A DNA stretch of 7,601 bases from Bdellovibrionaceae bacterium UBA5009 (GTDB lineage Bacteria > Bdellovibrionota > Bdellovibrionia > Bdellovibrionales > Bdellovibrionaceae): NCBI GenBank assembly GCA_002396665.1, contig DGYJ01000040.1, forward strand, positions 3,934 to 11,534, in the 5' to 3' direction. A model generated the notes under the pieces. The model searched no databases, had not been told where the DNA came from, and saw only the letters and a list, made by a program, of their open reading frames with translations. Position 1 is the stretch's first letter. The number at the start of each line of letters is the position of its first letter. Shown here piece by piece: positions 1-6,125 of this stretch. Position numbers and translations under genes: made by a program.

Positions 1-1052
1 AGACCAAGGAGTTTGGCGTCGACAAGGGCTCTGGAGTTGTTTTCATTTCCTATAAAGGTCGAAAAAACAGAATTGATAAAATTGAAGAGCAAGATTTAAC
101 CAATGCCCTTGTTAAAGTGACGCAAGAAAAACAAAAAACTGTCTACTTTACTAAAGGGCATAATGAGGCCAACCTCGAAGAAAGTCGCGAAGCCCGTGGC
201 CTGTTCCAATTGAAAAACTTGCTTGAAAATAATAACTATATTTTAAAAACTTGGACATTAAATACGGAAACAAAAGTTCCGACCGATGCCGATATCGTCC
301 TTGTCGTTGGACCCCAGCAAAATTTTTTGGATTTCGAAGTGAAGTTGTTAGAACAATATTTGGATCAAGGCGGAAAACTTATTCTTGCCCTGAAATCTGA
401 AAAAACAGCGGGCTTGGATAAGTTTTTAAATCAATTCGGAATTCAGCCCCAGAATAATTATATTCTAAATATCGTAAATTTGGGAGTGGCTCAAACTGTA
501 GATCCTCGAACGCCTACTTTTGGAAATGTTTTTTCTGCTGAAAATCCTGTGACGAAGGTTTTTACTGGCGGGGAAGTGACATTATTCTTTCGGCCCATGT
601 CCTTTACAAAATCGTCAACACCTGTGGCGGGTATAACATTGGACGAGATCATCAAGACCAATCAAGACTCCATGGCCTTTAAGGATTTGACCTTTAAAGA
701 TCAGTTGGGTCGAGGACCGCACACCTTGGCAATGTCAGTAAAGGGTCGGCGTCCTGTGGCAAGTTCAAAAGATTCTGCAAAAGATTTTGAAATGCTTGTT
801 TTTGGGGATTCTGATTTTATGAACAATCAAATGCTATTTCAAAATTTGAATCGTGATTTGGTTTTAAATAGCTTGGCGGCCTTGGCCGGGCAAGAGCAAT
901 TGATAAGTATTACTCCAAAAGAAGTTTCGCGGACTGAAATCGAGCCTTCAACCATGAAGCAAAGTCTGTTTTACTTTGGTGTTGCATTTCCGCTACCGAT
1001 TTTGATGCTGATTTCAAGTTTAGTCCTTTGGTTTAGACGCCGTCATGCCTAG
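1..1052 (+). CDS. GldG-like ABC transporter accessory protein, 5' partial
   Basis: C-terminal part of a GldG / ABC_transp_aux (PF09822 type) protein, a periplasmic accessory to an ABC transporter of the gliding-motility-associated kind. The frame is open to the left edge (first full codon at position 3, 349 residues visible), so the GTG at 117 is internal. Family signs, numbered from the first visible codon: VYFTKGHNE near residue 47, then DADIVLVVGPQQNFLD and LDQGGKLILAL near 96-130, and a late FGDSDFMNNQ segment near 270. One hydrophobic helix lies at about 324-343, followed by the basic tail RRRHA, so the chain ends in a membrane anchor with a short cytoplasmic end. The TAG stop overlaps the ribosome site of the next gene, so the two are very likely co-transcribed. 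The ATPase and permease genes should lie upstream. The substrate is unknown, and gliding cannot be concluded from this gene alone. Confidence 0.85.
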   Translation, partial: TKEFGVDKGSGVVFISYKGRKNRIDKIEEQDLTNALVKVTQEKQKTVYFTKGHNEANLEESREARGLFQLKNLLENNNYILKTWTLNTETKVPTDADIVLVVGPQQNFLDFEVKLLEQYLDQGGKLILALKSEKTAGLDKFLNQFGIQPQNNYILNIVNLGVAQTVDPRTPTFGNVFSAENPVTKVFTGGEVTLFFRPMSFTKSSTPVAGITLDEIIKTNQDSMAFKDLTFKDQLGRGPHTLAMSVKGRRPVASSKDSAKDFEMLVFGDSDFMNNQMLFQNLNRDLVLNSLAALAGQEQLISITPKEVSRTEIEPSTMKQSLFYFGVAFPLPILMLISSLVLWFRRRHA

Positions 1053-1061
1053 GAGTCCAAA

Positions 1062-2426
1062 ATGAAGTTGAATGGTACGCTTATTTTTTTGGGGCTATTT
1101 CTTTTGGTGGGTTCGGTCACGGCCTACCAGTATTTTCATAGTCAAGAAACGAAGACCGCAGAAATTCAAAAGTCCCTGTTGATTCAGCTTGAAAAAGATC
1201 AGATCAGCGAGATGTCCTACACATCAAGCACTGAAAAATTCCAACTTCATCGAGATCAAAATGGCTGGTCCATCACAGAGCCCTACAATGATCAAGCTGA
1301 CCCTGAACACATGGAAAATTTTATTTCCACAGTCATATCTGAAAAGTCTTCATCCACAGCGAAAGAAGGGGATGGAATTGATTGGTCCTTATTTGGACTT
1401 AAAGATCCATTGGCGATCTATGAGTTCAAAGATCAATCTGGGAAATCTGTAAGAATTCAAATCTCTGCCATCAAAAACTTTGAAGGGAATCCCTATCTTC
1501 GTCGAAATGATGAAAATTCAGTGCTTGTTGGGGGATTGGCTTGGTCAAACTTTGCAAGCAAGAAGGTTTTCGATTTTAGAAATAAAAAAGTTTTCAGATC
1601 TTCACGAGCTGACATCAGCGAGTTGATCTGGACTGTGAATCGTCAAAAAAAGATTCATCTTGTGCAAAAAGATTCAACATGGGTTTTTGCAAATCACTCG
1701 GATTGGATTGTGGATCAAAACGAAGTCCGAAGTCTATTGACCTCGCTTTCAGAATGGAAGGCCAGTGATATATCAAAAACAAAACCTGCTATCCTGAAAA
1801 ATACCAATGGTGCACAGCTGGTTCTTAAACTTAAAGATCAGAATTGGACTTTGAATCTTCAGCAGGATCAAAAAACAAAAAAAGTAAGTGGAAAACTTGT
1901 TGGTGCTGATTGGACCTATCAACTTGAGGGAAGTTTTTTTGATAAACTTCAAAATGAAACTGACCGCGACTATCGCGATCATAAAAAGCCCTTTGAATTT
2001 GATAAAAAAATAATTCAAAAAATCGCCATTCAAACTCCACTTAAAAAAATGATATTTGTTAAAAACGCTGGAGTCTGGGCTCTTGAACCGGCGAAAGTAG
2101 AGTCCAAAGCCGAGTCCTCTCTGGATCAGACCAAGTTGAATGATTTTATCGAGAGGGTTCGTGGATTTGAGGCTGCTGAATATGTTCTTCCAGAAGAATC
2201 AAAGGGACATCGTTTTGTTAGCAATCATCGGGTCGAATTTCAAAACGATAAAAATGAGGTCGTTTTTCTTTTGGAATGGTCAGATCAAAAAGTGTCTGGC
2301 TTAAAGGATAAAAGTTACCTTTGGGCAAAAACAAGTCAGCAAAAAGAGCCCTTCTACATGGAAAGCAGTTCCTTGGATTTGCTAAGTCCTAGTCAGTTGA
2401 TGATTGATAAAGACGCCAAAAAGTAA
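1062..2426 (+). CDS. Membrane-anchored DUF4340 protein with three repeats
   Basis: A 454-residue DUF4340 (PF14238 type) protein. This family commonly follows gldG-like genes and is thought to work with the ABC system at the envelope; its biochemical role is unknown. Residues 5-23 form a single uncleaved-looking hydrophobic helix (FLGLFLLVGSV), leaving a large extracytoplasmic domain. The domain appears to repeat about three times: each unit has a strand, a Trp (W69, W207, W339), a stretch ending in Asp, then an amphipathic helix. Units one and two end in FRNKKVF (172-178) and YRDHKKPFEFD (304-314). WSLFGLKDP at 108-116 is a typical family motif. The ATG start is well supported: AGGAG at 1051-1055 lies six bases upstream and overlaps the previous stop. 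The protein is rich in Lys, Asp and Gln. No catalytic motif is visible, which suggests a structural or binding role. Confidence 0.85.
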   Translation: MKLNGTLIFLGLFLLVGSVTAYQYFHSQETKTAEIQKSLLIQLEKDQISEMSYTSSTEKFQLHRDQNGWSITEPYNDQADPEHMENFISTVISEKSSSTAKEGDGIDWSLFGLKDPLAIYEFKDQSGKSVRIQISAIKNFEGNPYLRRNDENSVLVGGLAWSNFASKKVFDFRNKKVFRSSRADISELIWTVNRQKKIHLVQKDSTWVFANHSDWIVDQNEVRSLLTSLSEWKASDISKTKPAILKNTNGAQLVLKLKDQNWTLNLQQDQKTKKVSGKLVGADWTYQLEGSFFDKLQNETDRDYRDHKKPFEFDKKIIQKIAIQTPLKKMIFVKNAGVWALEPAKVESKAESSLDQTKLNDFIERVRGFEAAEYVLPEESKGHRFVSNHRVEFQNDKNEVVFLLEWSDQKVSGLKDKSYLWAKTSQQKEPFYMESSSLDLLSPSQLMIDKDAKK

Positions 2427-2453
2427 TTCTGGACCTTGTTTTAAAACCTATGC

Positions 2454-2481
2454 TAACCTTTATTTTTAATAGCAAAGGTTA
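2454..2481 (+). promoter_or_regulatory. Inverted repeat covering the GHMP kinase ribosome binding site
   Basis: TAACCTTT at 2454-2461 and AAAGGTTA at 2474-2481 are perfect 8-base inverted copies with a 12-base AT-rich spacer. The right arm contains the only good Shine-Dalgarno sequence (AAAGG, 2474-2478) for the TTG start at 2488. In RNA the hairpin would hide that site. The stem is mostly A-U, so it may be weak, and no U-run follows, so it is not a standard terminator. It could equally be an operator or chance. A regulatory role is inference only. Confidence 0.35.
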
Positions 2482-2487
2482 TGTGTT

Positions 2488-3492
2488 TTGAGTTTAATTA
2501 AAATTGAATCTCCGACTCGAGTGGATTTGGCTGGCGGCACATTGGATTTGTGGCCTTTGTTTAATTTTGTTGGTGGCGCTGTGACCGTCAATGTGGCCAT
2601 CGACGTTTTAAGTCGTGTCGAACTTGAGCAAGCAAGTACATCTGAAGTCCATTTGATTTCTGAAGACATCGGGTTGAACCAAAAATTTAAATCTGTAGCT
2701 GATGTTTTAGAAAGCCCCCAACCAGAGCTTAAAATATATCAGCCACTTCTGAGGGATTTTAAACTGCCCCATGGTTTTACTTTAAAAACAAAATCCCAAA
2801 GTCCTGTGGGCGGTGGCTTGGGGGGCAGTTCAAGTTTAATCATTTCCATGATTAAGGCCTTTTCAAAGGCTTCAAATTTTAAATTTCAAAATAACCATGA
2901 AATTGTTCGTTACGCCCATAATATTGAGGCCGAGATTTTGAATACCCCAACGGGAACCCAGGATTATTACCCAGCGATCAGTGGGGGATTGAATATCATT
3001 CGCTACAATTCCTTTGGAATTCAGCAAGAAATCCATTCAATTTCGAACACTCCTCTCGAAAGCCATTTTTTATTGGTTTATACTGGTAAGGCCCACCATT
3101 CTGGTTTGAATAATTTTGAAGTTTTGCAAAATGCGCAAAAAAAACATCTTCAGACGATGAAGGCATTGAACAGCCTTAAGATGGTTGCAGAGCAAACAGA
3201 GAAGGCTTGCTTAAGCAAAGATTGGGCCAAGTTGCCAACATTATTTAGGGATGAATACAAGTACCGTGTGCAGCTTTGCGAAGCCTTTACCAGTCCAGAG
3301 ATTGAAAAATTGCATCAGATTTCTCTGCAAAACGGAGCCGAAGCTGTTAAGATTTGTGGAGCAGGTGGGGGCGGTTGTGTGCTTGTCTGGGTTGAGCCTC
3401 GCCAAAGAGAAAAGGTCACACAAGCATGTCAAAGGGCAGGATTTCAAACAATGAGCTCACGAATCGTCGATCGGCTGCCACCTATCAACTGA
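2488..3492 (+). CDS. GHMP-family sugar kinase, HddA-like
   Basis: A 334-residue ATP-dependent small-molecule kinase of the GHMP superfamily. All three motifs are present: SPTRVDLAGGTLD (8-20) at the N-terminus, the ATP-binding loop PVGGGLGGSSSL (106-117), and the C-terminal KICGAGGGGCVLV (288-300). GTQDYYPAISGG (156-167) resembles the GKQDQYAAAFGG region of D-glycero-D-manno-heptose-7-phosphate kinases and related fucokinase-like enzymes, with Asp159 the likely catalytic base. The best guess is a sugar or heptose-phosphate kinase for envelope polysaccharide or nucleotide-sugar supply, but no heptose pathway gene is in view to confirm the substrate. The TTG start is forced: the frame has a stop at 2470-2472 and no other start codon before the first motif. 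AAAGG at 2474-2478 lies nine bases upstream. The ATG at 2481 is in another frame and stops after six codons. The 3' end overlaps the next gene by 67 bases. Confidence 0.87.
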   Translation: MSLIKIESPTRVDLAGGTLDLWPLFNFVGGAVTVNVAIDVLSRVELEQASTSEVHLISEDIGLNQKFKSVADVLESPQPELKIYQPLLRDFKLPHGFTLKTKSQSPVGGGLGGSSSLIISMIKAFSKASNFKFQNNHEIVRYAHNIEAEILNTPTGTQDYYPAISGGLNIIRYNSFGIQQEIHSISNTPLESHFLLVYTGKAHHSGLNNFEVLQNAQKKHLQTMKALNSLKMVAEQTEKACLSKDWAKLPTLFRDEYKYRVQLCEAFTSPEIEKLHQISLQNGAEAVKICGAGGGGCVLVWVEPRQREKVTQACQRAGFQTMSSRIVDRLPPIN

Positions 3493-4337
3493 GCTCAGGA
3501 TTATCTTCCAACCGTTTTTTAGGTTTGTCCCTGTCTGGGGGGAAAGCCGACAAAGCCTGCTTGGCCGTCTTAGAATATTATCCAGCTCAAAAAAAATTAT
3601 TTTTAACAAAAGTCGAAGATAAATTAAAATCAGAACCCAATATTTCTGCTGATTTAAAAATCAATGAGTTCGTCGAACAGTATGGAAATCAAAGTGAATC
3701 TTTAACCATGGACAGCCCGTGGGAGCAGCCCCTTTGCATGACCTGCAAGTTGAAATGCCCTGGCTTTGAAGCCTGTCAGCAGCCCCATATTCTGTGGATG
3801 TGGAAAGAAAATTCAGAAAAGAATAAACAAAAAAAACCAAAAAAAGTTTTTACTCCCTATACTCAACGTGCAGTTGAAATGTATTTGGCTGAACATTTGG
3901 AAGAAAAATTTATTCTCAACCATGCCCTCGGAGCCAACCAAGCCCCCTTGCTGGCGCGTGCTCATTTTTTGCAAAGACGAATGAATATGAATTTGGTCGA
4001 AGCCTATCCCAAATTAACTTTGTGGCGACTGGGAAGATCCTTGGGAATTATGAAATCCCATTTGCGATTCCATCGCCATGCCGTGGGCGGCGATGCCTCC
4101 CGAAGATCCATTCTTCACGCTTTGTCAGAGCAGGGCGTGGTCTTTTTGTACGATCAAGACCGCAAATTGATGATAGAAAATAACCATGCCTTTGAAGCCT
4201 TTTTGTGCGCACTGACGGGTTTTTTAAAATTCAAAAAGCAAACAGAACCAAGACCTTCGGGATTCCCAAAAGAAGAATCCTGGATTGATTTCCCCAAGGA
4301 CAGTCTCAATTGGAGAAAAATTTGGGACGAAGTCTAA
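3426..4337 (+). CDS. DUF429-like (RNase H-fold) protein with Cys cluster
   Basis: A 303-residue protein that looks like a divergent DUF429 member (predicted RNase H-fold nuclease family, function unproven). Support is the order of weak motifs: strand FLGLSLSGGKADKACLAVLE (31-50), LTMDSPW (93-99, family form IDAPL), YTQRAVE (145-151), EAYPKLTLWRLG (192-203) and NNHAFEAFLCALTGFL (252-267, family form HDxxDAxxCAxTA). Between these is a four-cysteine cluster, C104-x2-C107-x3-C111-x5-C117, then a very basic linker NKQKKPKK (133-140); both look like insertions. The usual first acidic residue of the fold appears to be Ser35. The ATG at 3426 has AAAGG ten bases upstream, but residues 1-28 sit inside the kinase gene and may not be real. 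A CTG at 3489 overlaps the kinase stop and is a rarer alternative. Translational coupling with the kinase is likely. Function is unknown. Confidence 0.75.
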   Translation: MSKGRISNNELTNRRSAATYQLSSGLSSNRFLGLSLSGGKADKACLAVLEYYPAQKKLFLTKVEDKLKSEPNISADLKINEFVEQYGNQSESLTMDSPWEQPLCMTCKLKCPGFEACQQPHILWMWKENSEKNKQKKPKKVFTPYTQRAVEMYLAEHLEEKFILNHALGANQAPLLARAHFLQRRMNMNLVEAYPKLTLWRLGRSLGIMKSHLRFHRHAVGGDASRRSILHALSEQGVVFLYDQDRKLMIENNHAFEAFLCALTGFLKFKKQTEPRPSGFPKEESWIDFPKDSLNWRKIWDEV

Positions 4338-4403
4338 CCCTTGCCATTTTGTTAAAATAAATTAACTAAAGACCTTTATCGAATTGTTCGAAAAGTTAAA
4401 TAT
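4338..4403. other. 66-base gap before the histidine kinase gene
   Basis: A very AT-rich spacer between the DUF429-like gene and the two-component pair. It holds two small dyads: GTTAA at 4351-4355 with TTAAC at 4362-4366, and TCGAA at 4379-4383 with TTCGA at 4387-4391. A TTGCCA hexamer at 4341-4346 could serve as a -35 box, but I see no good -10 box at the right distance. The gap is long enough for a promoter of the kinase and regulator genes, and no GC-rich terminator hairpin closes the upstream gene. Either a weak promoter or read-through from upstream is possible. Confidence 0.2.
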
Positions 4404-5708
4404 ATGTTAAATCTTTTATTAAAATTCATTTCTCCGCAGAAATTATCATCCAACGTCGAAGAGCAGGGGCGCTCTCGAATATATATCGTGTATCTTTTAA
4501 TACAATTTTTTGCTGTATTTATAGTTTTAATGTTGAACATTTATGCTCCACAATTATTGGGTGACGTTTCTGAGCGGGAACAATCATTTAATATTATATC
4601 CTCGGTGCTTATTTCCTATACTTTTTTATTTCTGATTGCAAAATTTGGCCACTATAAGATTTCTGTTTATCTTTATATTTTACTAATGAATGGACTTATA
4701 TTTTATACTTTTTTAACTCTGAAAAGCCTGGCAGGAATTGCAAATGTCATGTGCTGGTTAGCTATGGTAGTTATAGTAGCAAGTATTACATTGTCCATGC
4801 GCCAGACAGTATACACTTTAGTCTGTAGCACATTGACGTATCTATTTATTTTATCACATGCAAACAGTGATCTCGAAATGGGAATTGCAATTGGACATTT
4901 TTTGTTTTTTATTTCCTCTGGGCTGATGATATTAGCCGGTGTCTATTTGCGTGAACTGACCGAAGATAAATTAGAAAAAGAAAGAGCCAGCAATGAAAGC
5001 AACGCCCGCTTAACTTCTTTGGGTGAAATGGCGGGCTCCATTGCACACGAAATTAATACTCCGCTGGCTGCTATTTCGATGCACTCGCAAATGCTTTTGC
5101 AAAAGGCCGCAAAGGACCCCAATCTTTTTGCGCCAGAGAATCTTAAAAAGATTGATGCAATTTATCTGACTTCGCAAAGAATCGCCAAAATTATTAAGTC
5201 GCTGCGTTTTTTTTCAAGGGATGGCAGTGCTGATCAATTTCAACCAGTGGCGGTCAAACATGTTATTGATGTGACTTTGGATTTATGTCAAGAAGCCTGT
5301 CGAAAGAATAGTATTAATCTGGATGTTAATGATTTTAGTTCAGATATAGTTATTTCAGGACGTGAGGTTCAATTATCACAAGTCATTCTTAATTTAGTGA
5401 CTAATTCCTTGGACGCAATTAAAGAACTGCCTGTAAAATGGATTAAGATTAATGTTGAAAAATTTGATTCAGATGTTGTCATCAAAGTTTTAGATTCTGG
5501 ATCTGGAATTCCAGATCATATTTTACAAAATATATTTAATCCTTTCTACACGACCAAAGAAGTAGGCAAAGGCACAGGTCTTGGTTTAAGTATTTCAAAA
5601 GGGATTATTGAACAGCATAAAGGTCAGCTTGTTTACGATAAAACTGAAAAGAACACCTGCTTTAAAATAATTCTTCCTTGCCATCAACAAATGAAAGAGG
5701 CTGTATGA
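4404..5708 (+). CDS. Six-helix membrane sensor histidine kinase
   Basis: A 434-residue sensor kinase that autophosphorylates on His and passes the phosphate to a receiver. Six hydrophobic helices are visible at about 26-48, 63-81, 85-107, 112-130, 134-152 and 160-182, joined by short loops, so there is no sizeable outside sensor domain. A charged coiled linker (183-203) leads to the H-box SIAHEINTPLAAIS with His215. The ATPase domain has the N-box QVILNLVTNSLDA (323-338), G1 box DSGSGIP (364-370), F-box NPFYTTK (379-385) and G2 box GKGTGLGLS (388-396), so it should be active. The HEINTPL and FYTTKEVGKGTGLGL forms are like the NtrB/DctB group. The ATG at 4404 has only a weak AAAAG upstream. 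The 3' end overlaps the regulator by four bases. The membrane half is noticeably more AT-rich than neighbouring genes. The signal sensed is unknown; membrane state or a lipophilic ligand is a guess. Confidence 0.9.
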   Translation: MLNLLLKFISPQKLSSNVEEQGRSRIYIVYLLIQFFAVFIVLMLNIYAPQLLGDVSEREQSFNIISSVLISYTFLFLIAKFGHYKISVYLYILLMNGLIFYTFLTLKSLAGIANVMCWLAMVVIVASITLSMRQTVYTLVCSTLTYLFILSHANSDLEMGIAIGHFLFFISSGLMILAGVYLRELTEDKLEKERASNESNARLTSLGEMAGSIAHEINTPLAAISMHSQMLLQKAAKDPNLFAPENLKKIDAIYLTSQRIAKIIKSLRFFSRDGSADQFQPVAVKHVIDVTLDLCQEACRKNSINLDVNDFSSDIVISGREVQLSQVILNLVTNSLDAIKELPVKWIKINVEKFDSDVVIKVLDSGSGIPDHILQNIFNPFYTTKEVGKGTGLGLSISKGIIEQHKGQLVYDKTEKNTCFKIILPCHQQMKEAV

Positions 5709-6124
5709 GCCAAGTGATAGATTGGACTAAAATAAGCCTTCTTGTTGTTGAAGACGATCTTTTTTTGCGAGAAGTACTTGTCGAACTTTTTGAAACGAAA
5801 AATTGTAAACTTCACGTTGCCGAAAATGGCCAGCAAGCCTTGGATATCGTATCAAAGAATAAAATTCATGTTGTTGTCTCTGATGTGCGTATGCCTGTGA
5901 TGGATGGCGTTCAATTACTAAAAAAAATTCGTGAACTAGATCCTGAGATTCCCGTCGTATTTTTAGCTACGGGATTTTCTGATATTTCAGATGATCACGC
6001 CATTCAGCTAGGGGCCAGTGCTGTCTTCCATAAGCCTTTTGATATTGTTTCTTTTTTGGATCAAATCGAAACGATGTTAGCAAAGGAAATTCACAAGATA
6101 AAACCGAATCATCAAGCATCTTAA
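5705..6124 (+). CDS. Single-domain response regulator (receiver only)
   Basis: A 139-residue receiver, probably the phosphate acceptor of the kinase just upstream. It shows the acidic pair D17-D18 (LLVVEDDLF), phospho-acceptor D60 in VVVSDVRMPVMDG, switch T89 (FLATG) and K110 in FHKPF. Nothing but a short charged tail (about 20 residues) follows the fold, so it has no DNA-binding or enzyme output and must act by protein contact, like CheY or Spo0F. I chose the ATG at 5705 because its ATGA overlaps the kinase stop, the classic coupled arrangement, with GAGG at 5697-5700. The longer reading from a TTG at 5678 adds nine residues of kinase-gene sequence and is unlikely. The downstream partner is not in the window; a phosphotransfer protein or a motor-type target are both possible. 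Its stop lies one base from that of the convergent gene. Confidence 0.9.
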   Translation: MSQVIDWTKISLLVVEDDLFLREVLVELFETKNCKLHVAENGQQALDIVSKNKIHVVVSDVRMPVMDGVQLLKKIRELDPEIPVVFLATGFSDISDDHAIQLGASAVFHKPFDIVSFLDQIETMLAKEIHKIKPNHQAS

Positions 6125-6125
6125 T

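Noticed and set aside
117..1052. GTG at 117 as start of the first gene
   Set aside because: The same frame is open back to position 3, and the upstream residues read like the continuing family domain, so the gene is cut by the window edge.
1870..1880. A-run in the DUF4340 gene as a frameshift
   Set aside because: The reading frame and the repeat pattern carry on intact on both sides.
1189..2040. Small open frames inside the DUF4340 gene on both strands
   Set aside because: They lie wholly within a well-supported gene, have no family likeness and reflect the A-rich composition.
1191..2290. Many AAAGATCA-like words in the DUF4340 gene as a repeat family
   Set aside because: They are in frame and encode the common Lys-Asp-Gln run of a protein rich in these residues; spacing is irregular.
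3829..3845. Long A-runs (eight and seven A) in the DUF429-like gene as a frameshift or slippage site
   Set aside because: The frame continues normally to conserved motifs downstream, and no stop or stimulating structure suggests programmed frameshifting.
4341..4369. Sigma-70 promoter before the histidine kinase
   Set aside because: TTGCCA is a fair -35 box, but no good -10 hexamer lies 16-18 bases downstream; TAAAAT at 4353-4358 lacks a partner.
5678..5704. Longer response regulator starting at a TTG
   Set aside because: The added nine residues come from kinase-gene sequence, while the ATG at 5705 gives the classic ATGA overlap with the kinase stop and a normal receiver N-terminus.
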